This document shows, piece by piece, positions 10,519-21,830 of a DNA stretch of 64,000 bases. The stretch's first letter is position 1; every line of letters starts with the position of its first letter. Origin of the DNA: Glandiceps talaboti. Taxonomy: Eukaryota > Hemichordata > Enteropneusta > Spengelidae. The notes beneath the pieces are model-generated. The model saw only the letters and a program-made list of their open reading frames with translations, was not told the origin of the DNA and ran no database searches. Location of the stretch: contig NC_135549.1 of NCBI RefSeq assembly GCF_964340395.1, positions 29,524,095-29,588,094 on the forward strand. Reading direction: 5' to 3'. A program made the position numbers and the translations under genes.

Positions 10519-12114
10519 ATGGTAAAAATTGTTCCCTCTACTCTTGTCCACTACGTCCAACAATTAGTGGACGACAATGGTACGCCAATTTTGATATTTG
10601 CATCAGTGACTCTGGCATTAGTATGGTTGTTGAAATATTTTAGTAGGAGTACTGGTGCAACGCATGGACCAAGTCCGCCTGGACCATGGGGACTACCAAT
10701 CATTGGTCATATCCTTTCATTGCGAGACAACCCTCACTTGTTACTGAACACCATGGCTAAAATATATGGTCCAATATTTCAGATTCGCATTGGAGGAAGA
10801 CAGGTTGTAGTTCTTACTGGGTTGCCAACACTGAAACAGGCGTTTAGCAGGCAGAGCATAGAGTTTGGGGGAAGACCTGAATTTAAAAGCTTACAGCGTA
10901 TTGCACGTGGCTTAACCTTCTCATTCAACTCCTACAGTTCAAGTTGGAAAATTCACAAAAAGATTGCAGTCACAGCTTTGAAATCATTCATGACTGGAAA
11001 ACAATTGACCGGCCTGGAAAAAAAAATTCAGAATGAAGCCATGGTGTTGGTAGAGGTTTTGACCGGTCATGATCTCAAGGGACACGTGATCGACCCAAAG
11101 ATACCAGTACGTTTGGCAGTCGCTAACGTTATAAGCCTCATTTTGTTTGATAAGGCGTTTGCTCGTGAAGATAAAGAGTTGCAACGTATAGTTATGTTAG
11201 CCGATGAAATGACGGAAACCCTTGGGACTGGTAATCCAGCCGATATGATGCCATGGACGACAATATTTCCAAGTGTCAAACGAAAACAGGAACAGGGTCT
11301 TGCGATGATAGATGACCTTAACGATTGGTTAGACGACAAGAAACAAGAACACACTGAATCGTACAACCCGGGAAATATTCGCGATGCAACTGATAACATT
11401 ATTCATGCCAGCCGTCAAATGAACCCTGAAGACCTCGAAAAACATGACATAACCCATTCAAGAGTTATTGCTGCCGTGGATGACTTTTTTGGTGCCGGTT
11501 TTGATACAACTGCATCTGTGTTAACGTGGTTTATTCTGTACATGGTGAAATATCAAGCAATTCAGCACAGAATCCGTGATGAATTAGATAAAATGGTAGG
11601 GCCTGATCGGTTGCCGTGTTTGGCAGATAAACCCAATCTACCGTTCACCGTCGCCTGCATACACGAGACTTTACGTATTTCAACAATAGCGCCACTATCT
11701 ATACCACATAGTACCTCCCGTGATACAATATTAAATGGCTATTTCATTCCCAAGGATACAGTGGTTTTTCCGAATCTATGGGGAACCAATTATGACGAAG
11801 GTGTCTTCCCAAACCCAACCGAATTCAACCCCGAGAGGTTTATGACCGATGATGGCGCATCACTTGATAAGGCAAAAGCAGATGATTATGTCACGTTCTC
11901 CGTTGGTCGACGACGTTGCGTTGGTGAAGAACTGGCCCATATGGAACTGTTCCTTTTTATCACCACCATATTGCATCAATGTACACTTGATAATATTGAA
12001 GGGCAATCTTTGTGTTTCCAAAGTAAATATTCTCTTGTACGTGTACCTATGCCATTTCAGATCAGGGTTCGTAAAAGCTTAAAAACGAGCTGCTCGGAAA
12101 TAAGAGATATATAA
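10519..12114 (+). CDS. Cytochrome P450, CYP1-like (clan 2), copy 1
   Basis: Intact single-exon microsomal P450 of 531 aa, the usual length. It should be a haem-thiolate mono-oxygenase on the ER membrane using electrons from P450 reductase; the substrate is unknown. An N-terminal anchor (about residues 24-41) is followed by the proline hinge PSPPGPWGLP at 51-60. The I-helix oxygen-activation motif GAGFDTT is at 325-331, ExxR (ETLR) at 383-386, PERF at 438-441, and the haem-binding FxxGxRxCxG has its ligand at Cys467. The PPGPWG, GHxLxLxxNPHL and QIRIG stretches and the NPAD segment resemble vertebrate CYP1 most, with CYP17 and CYP2 as relatives. The start is set by a good context (aaacATGG) and by a leader length equal to copy 2. 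It is the first of three tandem copies. Confidence 0.95.
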   Translation: MVKIVPSTLVHYVQQLVDDNGTPILIFASVTLALVWLLKYFSRSTGATHGPSPPGPWGLPIIGHILSLRDNPHLLLNTMAKIYGPIFQIRIGGRQVVVLTGLPTLKQAFSRQSIEFGGRPEFKSLQRIARGLTFSFNSYSSSWKIHKKIAVTALKSFMTGKQLTGLEKKIQNEAMVLVEVLTGHDLKGHVIDPKIPVRLAVANVISLILFDKAFAREDKELQRIVMLADEMTETLGTGNPADMMPWTTIFPSVKRKQEQGLAMIDDLNDWLDDKKQEHTESYNPGNIRDATDNIIHASRQMNPEDLEKHDITHSRVIAAVDDFFGAGFDTTASVLTWFILYMVKYQAIQHRIRDELDKMVGPDRLPCLADKPNLPFTVACIHETLRISTIAPLSIPHSTSRDTILNGYFIPKDTVVFPNLWGTNYDEGVFPNPTEFNPERFMTDDGASLDKAKADDYVTFSVGRRRCVGEELAHMELFLFITTILHQCTLDNIEGQSLCFQSKYSLVRVPMPFQIRVRKSLKTSCSEIRDI

Positions 12115-13380
12115 AACTTGATATTATGTAGTGAAATCACCAAACTTGTTGTTTTCAAATGTTTATAGATATTGACGAGATCGTCGTGTTACAGTATAAA
12201 GGGTGGTTAGCAGTTTTTTATTGTCATTATATATTTGTTTACTGTCATGTATAGTATATACTTCAGTGACTTACATCAAATGAGCCCTCACACCACGGAT
12301 ATCAAGGTTGAAGCTTGATATATTTGGCTTTGCAATTTGACATACTTCCCACCGTAAATTACTCTATGTTAATCGGATTGAATTATTTAACGTCTCTGTT
12401 TGCTTCATTGTTCGTGTAGTGTATCACTCAAGAGTGTAACAATATGATACTAGTAGAATGGTGGTGAACATGAAGGATGATAATGTGTACAAGACACTAA
12501 AGATAATTGACAAAGCACACTCTGTGGCTTTAAACCAAATTGACCAATAATTGCTCTCTCATTTATTTACTTTCTATGAAAATTAAAGGTTTGGTAAAGG
12601 CCAGATAGACAATCAATATCGGAAAAATTGAATTGAATTGAATTGAATTTCACCACAAAATGAGAACATATAAAACAATTAAATATATACAATAGCTTAT
12701 AATATAGTACCTACAACAAATATTTACAATAAATGATAGTATGTTCTGGTGAGGACCATGGATATAGTCCACTAGGGACTAATTTAGTTCATGATCCTAA
12801 CTAATAAATGAAATGATAAGTACCACAGCGTACAAACATGAAAAAAAGATGTCAACAATTAATTGTGAAATTAAAAAGAGGGTAGAGATCAGAAAGCAGA
12901 AAACAAGGCAATTGTCTAAACTATGTGATTCGGGGATATCACGAGAATAATATCCCATAATATACATGTCACTGTGGTTAAATTAATGTAGCTATAAACG
13001 TGATATTGTGGAACATGTAAATAATCTTGCTTGAAATCGTTATTTCAGTTGATTTATTGGCCTTTGGTACATTTTTTTTTGACAAATTGATAAAATATTT
13101 TGCATAAATTATATAGAAAAATATTCACTATAGACATTTGTAGTTTAAAGTATTTGTAGCGATTCATATGAAACATACATAATATTTTATTTCAGGCTAT
13201 GACTGCCACAGTGTTTCTTTGATTAGGTGTGAGAATATTGAAGATAATATTTTATTTTTTGAGGAACATTAGTTAGAGATATATGGCAGAAAAATTACAA
13301 AGAAGAGGACACATTGTCTAGTCTTATCGAAATACATGTACATGCTTAGTGATATGCAAGTGCAACAACAACGTTTGACC
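12115..13380. other. Intergenic between P450 copy 1 and mobile-element debris
   Basis: No gene is seen. A (AATTG)n pentamer tract lies at about 12628-12648, of the kind seen at LINE tails. The 3'-UTR of P450 copy 1 must lie at the start, but no single polyadenylation signal stands out. Confidence 0.4.
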
Positions 13381-13385
13381 ATATA

Positions 13386-13898
13386 GTGAACTTGGAAGAG
13401 AATTCAAGAGCACTTAAAGTAAGTTCTCAACGTTCTGACTTTGAGCCTCCCGGGCCTGCCCGCCATATTGCCGATGAGCAAACCACAAGCCAAACCAGAC
13501 AACATTCACCAAGAGTTGATGTGACTTCGGTCCCACTTCGTCGAGAACGACTAGTGCAGCGGAAGACATGCAAAGTGAGTTTAACTCGCTAAGGGATTCA
13601 CTTCAACGAATTAGTACTGCCTCCTGAACTTAAATTATCTGATTCCAGAGCAGGAATAAAGAAAAATGATCAACCCACACTTAACGTAATTATGAGTTGT
13701 GCCAGGTACATTGAAACTGCCTTAAAGTGGCTATCTACCCAACGGGGACAAGTACAACTGCCGACCTACCAGCTACATGTTATCATACTTATCGACCAAT
13801 ATTCGATACTTGCTAGACGAATTTTCTACCCGAATTGTCCAAGGAAATTTCGACAATACAACAGCAACAACGTGGGAAGAAGGTCAAGATTAATCTAG
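13386..13898 (+). pseudogene. Degenerate open frame of probable mobile-element origin
   Basis: One frame is open for about 170 codons with a single internal stop at 13590. Its composition is rich in R, Q, S and T and looks coding (for example 'SDFEPPGPARHIADEQTTSQ' early, 'LKWLSTQRGQVQLPTYQLHV' later). I do not recognise a domain. It lies 950 bp upstream of a tyrosine-recombinase remnant on the same strand, so it may be the upstream ORF of the same dead element. That link is inference. Confidence 0.35.
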
Positions 13899-14848
13899 AA
13901 ATTAATTAGATGGTGTGTCTTTCTAAGGTATTAAGAAACCCTCTGTCTGAAAACATGAATTCTTGGAAAGAGAGTAACACTTGTTACATACGTAATAATT
14001 TGATAGCTAACTGATTTGCAGAAATATAGAAATGTCTAGTTGACCTAAGACAGTTATAACCGTTCAATAGAATATGTCCTGAAACAGCTATAACAGAGTA
14101 TAATAGGATAAGTCCTGAGACAGCTTGTTATAGTACAAAAGGAAGGGCGAAGGTTAACCATATGTCCTGAAATATCTTGATATAGTGCAATGGAATGCAA
14201 GTGATCTCCAGTAGCATAATTAATACACAGGTACCAGAGCCGACGGAGGACTAAAGTCAAAAGAAGGGTAATGAAGCAACTCGATAAACGAATACATTAA
14301 TATCAATATTTTGCACATCAGAGATGAGAAGTTTTAGTCTAATCAGCTGTCTTGATATGATCGTAAGTGTAGAATGAATAAGTTTGCATATATTTAGTAG
14401 ATATGTCAAATTTCGGTACTGTACCTTGAAATGTATAAAAGACATCTGTTCTTATCTTCCTTATACTCGCTGCTGCGGTCCGAGTTGATCTCTCTGTTAA
14501 GCTGTGAAATAAATCTATAAATCTCTTTACAAGCATTCTGTTGGTCAATGAGCATTGATTCCTGGGTGAGAGTACTCTAGGTTAACCGAGTGAGTGTGAT
14601 TCCCTGTAAGAAATAGTTTGTAACAACGCAGAAACACAGCTAGCATCTTGTTACACGCTTCTGAATATCATGGTTAACTTATGGTGTCGATTTACAATTT
14701 TCTGAGAATATTCCTAATTTCGAATTACCTAAATTATCTGATAAAGAACATACTTCAGAGATATCATCCCTCTCTACTCACCTATGACAAACAAATACGT
14801 ACGTTCATCTATTATCTACTGCATTGGTGAAGTGAAGTCGGGCACAGT
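13899..14848. other. Non-coding spacer in mobile-element region
   Basis: Contains a weak local repetition of 'gtcctgaaacagctataac' -like words at about 14075-14180 ('gtcctga.ac/atc' recurs three times at roughly 40-50 bp intervals). No coding exon is identified. Confidence 0.35.
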
Positions 14849-15402
14849 ATGTCCATCGCAACGTACGTTAACCATGTCTATCCAGCCTTTTGTAGAACTG
14901 TTTACCTCATGGGGAGACAATTGTTAACTTTGCTCGCATTATCCTCCATGTTACGCCCATCAGACCTAGCATCAAAGGGCCACTATTATGATCCAGGTTC
15001 AAAGATGACAAAACGACTTATATTCTCTACTGATCAAGTAGTATTTAATGATGATGGTTCAGTGACAATGGGAATTAAAATGACACAAATAGAACAGGCT
15101 TTTTCCGCCTTTACCTTTGCTTCTCTATACTAAATGACGCAATTCGCTTGGCAGGGCTAGACGTTACTCAGTACACAGCGAAATCCTTCAGACCAACGGG
15201 AACCACAGCTGCAAGAAAGTCCGGCTGCAACTCAGACACTGGCATGCAGATTGGCCGTTGGAAAACGAAAGAAATCTTTCTGAATCATTATGGAATCGTC
15301 CAGAAGCAGCAGACAATTCGACAAGTACACATACAATATTCTTTGCTCCCAGGTAAAACAATCTCTGAATTAGGCGATGATATTGTAATAAAACTAAGTT
15401 GA
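14849..15402 (+). pseudogene. Tyrosine recombinase/integrase remnant (Crypton- or DIRS-like)
   Basis: Two adjoining frames, broken by a frameshift near 15133, together give the C-terminal catalytic half of a tyrosine recombinase. The box-A arginine sits in 'LLALSSMLRPSDLAS'. A beta-hairpin region follows ('VVFNDDGSVTMGIK'), then box B 'YTAKSFRPTGTTAARKSG', in which the usual H of HxxR is K while the R is kept. It ends with 'IGRWKTKEIFLNHYG', carrying W at the H/W position and the presumed nucleophilic tyrosine. The family breaks and rejoins DNA through a 3'-phosphotyrosine. The frameshift and altered box B argue that it is dead. Crypton versus DIRS/Ngaro cannot be decided without the rest of the element. 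Confidence 0.65.
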
Positions 15403-15437
15403 ACTGGAATACGTAATGACGCAAGTTTATTTCAAGA

Positions 15438-15468
15438 ACATATATATACATACGTACGCACGCGCGCG

Positions 15469-15502
<34 letters not shown>
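15438..15502. repeat. 65-bp alternating purine-pyrimidine tract (Z-DNA candidate)
   Basis: An unbroken purine-pyrimidine alternation runs from (AT)n through ACGTACGC, then (CG)n, then (CA)n. The central CG block (about 15459-15477) flanked by CA repeats is the classical arrangement for left-handed DNA under negative supercoiling. Confidence 0.85.
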
Positions 15503-15514
15503 ACCAGAATGTTA

Positions 15515-16090
15515 TTACAACTGGTACAATGGTAGCACGTCGAAATGAGATACCGTCGACATGATACTCATATCACTTAATTCGGCTGAGAACACCACGC
15601 AATCAGTAGTCTCTTCTCGACAATATATGATGAAGAATCGATTTGTGATGGAAAGTCAACAAGTTTCGCTAATAAAATATCATCAACATACCAAGAGTTG
15701 TCAATTTACGTAGTCACCAGATCTCCAACGCTGGCATAGGAGTCATGTAAGTCTCTTTAGCCAAGGGACTGGAATACTCCCCCCCCCCTCATAATACCCG
15801 TGAATGACCTTTACCGATCTGAACACTTTTTTCGTTGCTTGAGGTTAAGGGAATTTTTTGTGATGTGGAAAAACGCGATGTAATCGTACAACCCAAGTTT
15901 CAACTGCCAAATAACACATGAATGCCATCAAGAAATAGAAAGTCGGTTTTAGAGGCCTTTATCCAAGCTGTTTAAAATGATATCATGAACGTGTTATTGA
16001 AACAAAATCTATACGGAGACAATGTAACACCGGAAGAAAGGTCCCCACTAAAAATCCTGATGGCTCAGAACGATAATATCATCAGGTGAG
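15515..16090 (+). pseudogene. Penelope-like element reverse transcriptase fragment, copy 1
   Basis: The frame reads 'VVNLRSHQISNAG', then 'LAKGLEYSP', then, after a shift at the poly-C run (15780-15788), 'RCLRLREFF', 'VLEAFIQAV' and 'NVTPEERSPLKILMAQNDNI'. This order (VVNLS, LSKGLxFxP, RLRLREYF, NLTxEERxALxxL) is the conserved region just before the RT palm in Penelope-like retroelements. At least three stops and a frameshift interrupt it, and the palm itself is missing. It lies immediately downstream of the tyrosine-recombinase remnant. The first 260 bp recur at 38690-38960. Confidence 0.65.
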
Positions 16091-16163
16091 TGGACATAGT
16101 ACGTGGTAGTCACGTGGCAGTTGTAGAAATATATACATTTGAGGCTTTACGACCTCTACAATA

Positions 16164-16193
16164 TCTCAGACCACTAACGTTAGTGGCCTGAGA
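16164..16193. repeat. 30-bp near-perfect palindrome
   Basis: Centred on AACGTT at 16178/16179. The two 15-base arms begin 'tctcaga' and end 'ctgaga', with one mismatch pair. The half-site word CTCAGACCAC also occurs in the hairpin at 24030-24089 before P450 copy 3. Confidence 0.8.
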
Positions 16194-17228
16194 CAATATA
16201 CACCTGGTCCATTGAATGAGAACTATACTTCAAGACGAGTTCATCACACTTTGGGGGTTAGAGGTGACATTGTTGTGACGGGTCATACGAAAACAGTCGT
16301 ATTATGTTTGGCACCAACACTGGACCAAATTGAATTGGCTTATTCCCCCAGACCTTGTTTCTCTGTCTGAGACATTGACAACGTGTAATCTTACTCAAAT
16401 TGTATACATTTCACTATGGTATTTCACGGTCCGTGTGTCTGACCTCTATAAGGTTCCCGTCATGACGCCATGCGTTCAATATGTCACAGGTAAATACCCA
16501 AGTAGATCACTTTCTTGTCTTGGGTACGACCAGACATATCCTTACAAAGCGTTTAGCTACTCCAATCTTGTGGCTGGTTATTGACGAAAACGTTTAACGC
16601 CCTGTTTGCTGTTCTGCTGAAATTCTGGTAGGGTCCTTTTTTCTGTCACCTACTGTGATTTTATTTGGTCAAACTAGTGCTACTTCTGTGCATACCATCG
16701 AAACTGAAGACACTTCAACAGACATGATCGTATTGATATAAGCGTCTGTACAGCGAGAAAGTACCTTTAAGGTGAACATACCCATTAACGTGTCTGTTAA
16801 GATACAACTTGACTCGTGTTGTAATTTTTAAGGAAAATGTATGGAGAATGAACAAGCAGCAACCTCGAAATAAGAGAACATATACATTTATTGTGTACTT
16901 GTCACCGATACTCAAACGTACCATATCAGTTCGCAAAGGTCGTAGAGTATAGGTACGGTAAATCACCTATACCATAGTGGACAAAGCATGTGGAGTCACT
17001 TTCTCAGCTTGTTTTTGTCTATTTGCATTACTGTTTAACATTTGCAGCCATGCTGGTGTCCAGTTCCTTGTTTCGGAGTATAGTCTATATCTAGATACAT
17101 GGATTTAGTACAACGTCGTTTCAACAATAAAATGCTAGTTCGAATAACAATTCAAATTCTTCAATAGCTCTTTATAAAAATGGAAAACTATTTTAATTGC
17201 TGTACAATTGTTAGCCCTGGCACCGACC
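16194..17228. other. Intergenic upstream of P450 copy 2
   Basis: Short chance frames only (84 codons or fewer). No domain or repeat is recognised. Confidence 0.4.
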
Positions 17229-17400
17229 TATATATAGTGCAATCAGTGTGAAATCAGTGTTGTCACTATGTGCGTTGATTTAATAAAATTACTATATGAG
17301 TTCCACTGATGAGGACACAAACGAATTTTCAAATCTAGCTTACATGTTGTTTAATCTCTGATTGATTCTACATTTCTTTGTCTTTCACAGAACCCTGTCA
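17229..17400 (+). promoter_or_regulatory. Candidate TATA box and 5'-UTR of P450 copy 2
   Basis: TATATATA at 17229-17236 lies 220 bp before the start codon. A pyrimidine-rich 'tttctttgtctttcacag' ending at about 17391 looks like a 3' splice site, so a short non-coding first exon may be spliced here. No matching donor could be chosen with confidence. Confidence 0.35.
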
Positions 17401-17448
17401 CAAAGCATAGAAGAATATAGTGTTTCACTCTGTAAATCACCTGTTACA

Positions 17449-19029
17449 ATGGTCCATACAGATGTCTCTACTCTTAGCTCATACTTACAAATATTCGTGG
17501 GCGTCAACAGAAGCTCCATTTTGATATTTATATCAGTGACTTTAGCATTAGTTTGGTTGTTCAAATACTTCAGTAGGATTTCTACGCATGGACCAAGCCT
17601 ACCTGGACCATGGGGATTACCAATCATTGGTCATATTCTGTCATTGGGAGACAACCCACCCTTGGCGCTGACCACTATGGCTAAAATTTATGGTCCAATT
17701 TTTCAGATTCGTATTGGACGAAGACCGGTTGTAGTTCTTACTGGGTTGTCAACATTGAAACAGGCGTTTATTAGACAGGGCACTGAGTTCGGAGGAAGAC
17801 CCAGGTTGAAAACATTTAAACGTTTTGCACATGGCTTAAACTTCTCATTCAACTCATACGATCAAGGCTGGAAGATTCACAGAAGCATTGCAAGCACAGC
17901 TTTGAAAACATTCATGAGTGGCAAATTATTGGAAAAAATAGAAAAACAGATCCACGATGAAGCCAAGGTGTTGGTCAACATTTTGTCAGATTATGGTAAT
18001 CTGAAGGAACCCGTGGTCGACCCAAGGTATTCTGTAAGTTTGGCAATGGTTAACGTTATCAGTGGCATTATATTAGGTAAAAGATACGCCATTGAAGACA
18101 AAGAGTTGCAGCGTTTAGTTATATTATTCAAAGAATTTGGGGACGCCCTAACGGTTGGTAATATAGCTGATATCATGCCGTGGACGACAATATTTCCAAG
18201 TATGAGGCGAAAGCAGAAACAGGGCCTTGAGGTGGTAGATGATCTTAACGATTGGTTAGACGACAAGAAACAAGAACACAGTGAAACATACAACCCTGGA
18301 AATATTCGCGATGTAACTGATAACATTATTCTTATTAGCCGACGTATTAATCCCGAAGAGCTTACGAAACATAACATAACCCATTCAAAAGTAATGTCAG
18401 CCGTCAATGACCTATTTGTTGGAGGTTTTGATACAACTTCGTCAGTGTTGCTGTGGTTTATATTGTACATGGTGAAACATCGAGAAATTCAGCAAAGAAT
18501 CCATGACGAATTAGATAAAGTGGTAGGAAGTGGTCGGTTGCCGTGTTTGGCAGATAAACCTAATCTACCGTTCACCGTCGCCTGCATACACGAGACGTTA
18601 CGTATTTCAACGATTGTTCCAATAGCGCTACCGCATACCACGACTTGTGACACAAAACTAATGGGTCACTTCATCCCAAAGGATACATTGGTTTTGCCAA
18701 ATCTATGGGGAACCAATTATGACGAGGATGTCTTCCCAAACCCAACTGAATTCATCCCTGAGAGGTTTTTGACTGATGACGGCGCTTCATTGGATAAGGC
18801 AAAATTAGAAGACTATGTCACATTCTCCGTTGGTCGACGTCGTTGTCCTGGTGAACAAATGGCCCATATACAACTGTTCTTATTTGTTACCACCATTTTA
18901 CATCAGTGTACACTCGATAAACCCGATGGCCAATCTTTGCATTCCAAAGGTGAATTTTCAATCATTGTAAAACCAATGCCATTCAAGATACGAGTGCGCA
19001 AAAGCTTCGAAAACAGTTGCCAGAAATAA
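17449..19029 (+). CDS. Cytochrome P450, CYP1-like (clan 2), copy 2
   Basis: Intact single-exon P450, 526 aa from the ATG at 17449. The frame is open 29 codons further upstream, but that part overlaps a likely splice acceptor. The 17449 start gives the same leader length as copy 1, so it is preferred. The membrane anchor is at about residues 24-41, the proline hinge at about 48-57, and the I-helix GGFDTT at about 325-330. ETLR is at 382-385, PERF about 437, and the haem ligand is Cys466 in FSVGRRRCPG. Long stretches are identical or nearly so to copy 1, especially after the K helix, pointing to recent tandem duplication. Expected role: ER haem mono-oxygenase of lipophilic substrates; specificity cannot be read. 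Confidence 0.95.
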   Translation: MVHTDVSTLSSYLQIFVGVNRSSILIFISVTLALVWLFKYFSRISTHGPSLPGPWGLPIIGHILSLGDNPPLALTTMAKIYGPIFQIRIGRRPVVVLTGLSTLKQAFIRQGTEFGGRPRLKTFKRFAHGLNFSFNSYDQGWKIHRSIASTALKTFMSGKLLEKIEKQIHDEAKVLVNILSDYGNLKEPVVDPRYSVSLAMVNVISGIILGKRYAIEDKELQRLVILFKEFGDALTVGNIADIMPWTTIFPSMRRKQKQGLEVVDDLNDWLDDKKQEHSETYNPGNIRDVTDNIILISRRINPEELTKHNITHSKVMSAVNDLFVGGFDTTSSVLLWFILYMVKHREIQQRIHDELDKVVGSGRLPCLADKPNLPFTVACIHETLRISTIVPIALPHTTTCDTKLMGHFIPKDTLVLPNLWGTNYDEDVFPNPTEFIPERFLTDDGASLDKAKLEDYVTFSVGRRRCPGEQMAHIQLFLFVTTILHQCTLDKPDGQSLHSKGEFSIIVKPMPFKIRVRKSFENSCQK

Positions 19030-19093
19030 GAGCCATATGAACACCCTTGGTCGTGTGACAAAGTTCTAGCACCCTTATTCTTGGTTATGTCTA

Positions 19094-19129
<36 letters not shown>

Positions 19130-20505
19130 CATGTGACTGAACACATGTTGTATGATGCTGTCTAAAACCACTGGGCAAAGTCGAAATTTAATAGACGCAT
19201 TCTTTGGAGTTTTGGTTAGAGTTTAGTAGTTTTGGGGGCGATATCTAGAAAGATTTTTTTCTTAATAGATCACCATTATTTCAAAAAATACTGCATCGAA
19301 TGAAATTGAATATTATCCAAATACTGTATGTAGATATATCTAATTAATATTCATTTTTGAGGAAATTTGTGCATACGGGCTGGATTTTCCACATTTGCAT
19401 ATCACTCGACAAACTTTTATAGGACTTTCGATATATTTTAATGACTGGTTAAATGACGCAATTCATCAAAAATTAATTTCATGAGTGGAATCTGCGTGTA
19501 CTAATTTGCATAATTATTATTACAATCAACATATTTTGTGAATATCATTATCTCAAAGACTACTGGTTCAAATACACTTATACAACCAAAATATATTCTT
19601 TACTTAGCACATCTATGCATGATGATTAACAATATTCACCCATTATTCATGCATTTAAAAAAAATTGTTTTAGTGATAGAATGTTTCGTTGATGAATGCC
19701 ACACGAATGGAGTCCAGTGAAGTATTATTTAGCGATTTTAAAGTGACACACTTATTTAGTGTAATAAGGAAATATGAATAATTCTTAGATGTAGTATAGT
19801 ATGTATAGTTCTATAATAAATGATTTCATTAAAACAGCCTCACCAATATCATCATAACATAAAAAAAAAACATTGTTTCAAGTATCATATTTGATTATAT
19901 GTTGTATATAGTTATACAAAGAACTTACCTGTTTTTGAGCATAATTAACGCATACTAATCATCCCAATTTACATATTCCTGACAAAAAATGCTGTGATTT
20001 GCATTTACTTCATGGTTCCATTGAATGAACTCGTACATGGCAGATACATGTTGTATTTAATTGTCACGCAATGCGAATTGTTTGCACTAATTTGCCTAAC
20101 CAACATTTTTAAGCATTAGCACTATTTCAAATACTGCTGGTTAAAGATATTTTGAATGTTGTGTCGTCATGACTATAGCTGATTAGTTTTGAATAGCAGT
20201 TATGCATACTGATTACACACATTTGCATATTTTATTACGACATTCGTTGTTCTTCCTTATTTGTCGAGCAAGAGTCCACTTAATACTTGGTCGAATATCA
20301 TACACGAATGAATCCTTATGTTACTCGCATTTTTGCGAAATCTATTCATATTAATTTGCATAATGAGTATTATTAAGGAATATGTTGTCAATGTCTTTAT
20401 TATGTCAAAATTCACTATGAAATAAAATAACATTTTGAACACATAGGAACTATTACACTTTTTGAGTAAAACCTGTGTGTATTGATTATCAGAATTTTAT
20501 ATATC
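19030..20505. repeat. Diverged TGTC-headed repeat region
   Basis: A (CTGT)n tract at about 19089-19130 follows P450 copy 2. The next 1.3 kb repeats loose units with 'atttgcata', 'tatctcaaagactactggtt' -like and 'catattttgtgaatat' -like words at about 19390, 19500, 20090 and 20220. This resembles the subrepeat structure of the better-preserved element that follows and may be an old copy of it. The 3'-UTR of copy 2 also lies here. No coding region is seen. Confidence 0.45.
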
Positions 20506-20509
20506 ATTA

Positions 20510-20591
20510 CCTCCCGTAAGGGTACGGGAGGTATTAAAAGGGGAAGGTGTGTCTGTGTGTCTGTCTGTCTGTCTGTCTGACTGTCTGTCTA

Positions 20592-20652
<61 letters not shown>

Positions 20653-21830
20653 GTCATCATTTTCTAAAAATCGACTGGCTCAATTGTAATGAAATTTGGG
20701 ATATATAATCTTTAGGGTAATAGCTAGACCTGATTAGATTTTGAGCCAGATCTGTTAATGTTTAATTAGAGAAATTTGCATAATAATGAAATCAACTAAT
20801 TACGCAATATCTTAAAACTGCATACTTCAATTTCAATATAATTTAGTACACTATATTCATTCAACATAACAACATACATTTGTCCTATAAAATTCGTTGA
20901 TGTATCTTACAGCGTTAATGAATAATTTGCATAATTAATTATTTTTGGTAATTAGGCTATATCTTAAGAATACATACTTCAAATTCAACATAATTTAGTA
21001 CATACGTTAACCATAAGAAAACACATATGTCCTATCAAGTTTGTTGATGCACCATACAGTGTTAATGAATAATTTGCATAATTAATGATTTTCAGTAATT
21101 AGGCTATATCTTAAGAATACATACTTCAATTCCAATATAATTCAGTACACACGTTAACCATAACAATCACATGTGTCCTGTAAAGCTTGTTGGTGTACCT
21201 TTCAGTGTTAATGAATAATTTGCATAATTAATGATTCTTGATAATTAGGCTATATCTTACGACTGCATACTTCAATTTCAATACAATTCAGTACATACAT
21301 TAACCATAACAAATTGTGTATGTCCTATAAAGTTAGTTGATGTACCTTACAGTGTTAATGAATAATTTGCATAATTAATGATTTTCGGTAATTAGGCTAT
21401 ATCTTAAGACTGTGTACTTCAATTTCAATACAATTTAGTACATACGTTAACCATAACAAAGCGGATATGTCCTATAAAATCTTTTATATAGCTTAGTTTT
21501 AATGAAATATTTGCATAATTAATGATTTTAGGTAACTAGGTTGTATCTTAAAAATGCAAGCTTCAAATTTCGTATAATATGATACGTACATCATAATAAT
21601 ACGCACCTGTTCTATGAAGTTTGTTGCTACAACTTTTTCTTTAATGAGTATTTTGAATAATGAATGATATTCAGTAATTAAGCAGTATCATACACTCTTA
21701 CATACATTAACCTAAGAAAGCACGCTTGTCCAAAAAACAAAGCCTGTTACCATAGCTTTTTAGTTTTATGAGTTATTTACATAATTAGTGATTCCCTTAC
21801 GGGAGGCATTCAGTTTAAATCTGGTTTTCT
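20510..21830 (+). repeat. TGTC-headed element with tandem 145-bp subrepeats
   Basis: The left end is CCTCCCGTAAGGG at 20510-20522, itself part of a small hairpin to 20531. Then comes a (TGTC)n array of about 100 bp (20551-20653), then at least five units of about 145 bp. Each unit carries 'aatttgcataattaatgatt', 'gtaattaggctatatctta' and 'tacttcaa'. The right end is CCCTTACGGGAGG (21794-21806), the exact inverse of the left 13 bases. The following 'cattcagtttaaatctggt' is shared with the ends at 8068 and 40454, so the element extends past the 13-bp repeat. It is non-coding. Confidence 0.8.

Noticed and set aside
17362-17448. Upstream ATG of P450 copy 2 at 17362 as the start
   Set aside because: It adds 29 residues not seen in copies 1 and 3 and spans a likely splice acceptor; the ATG at 17449 gives the same N-terminus length as copy 1.
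21794-21806. Treating CCTCCCGTAAGGG as the true terminal inverted repeat of a DNA transposon
   Set aside because: The sequence to the right of it ('cattcagtttaaatctggt') is conserved among three copies, so the element extends beyond it.
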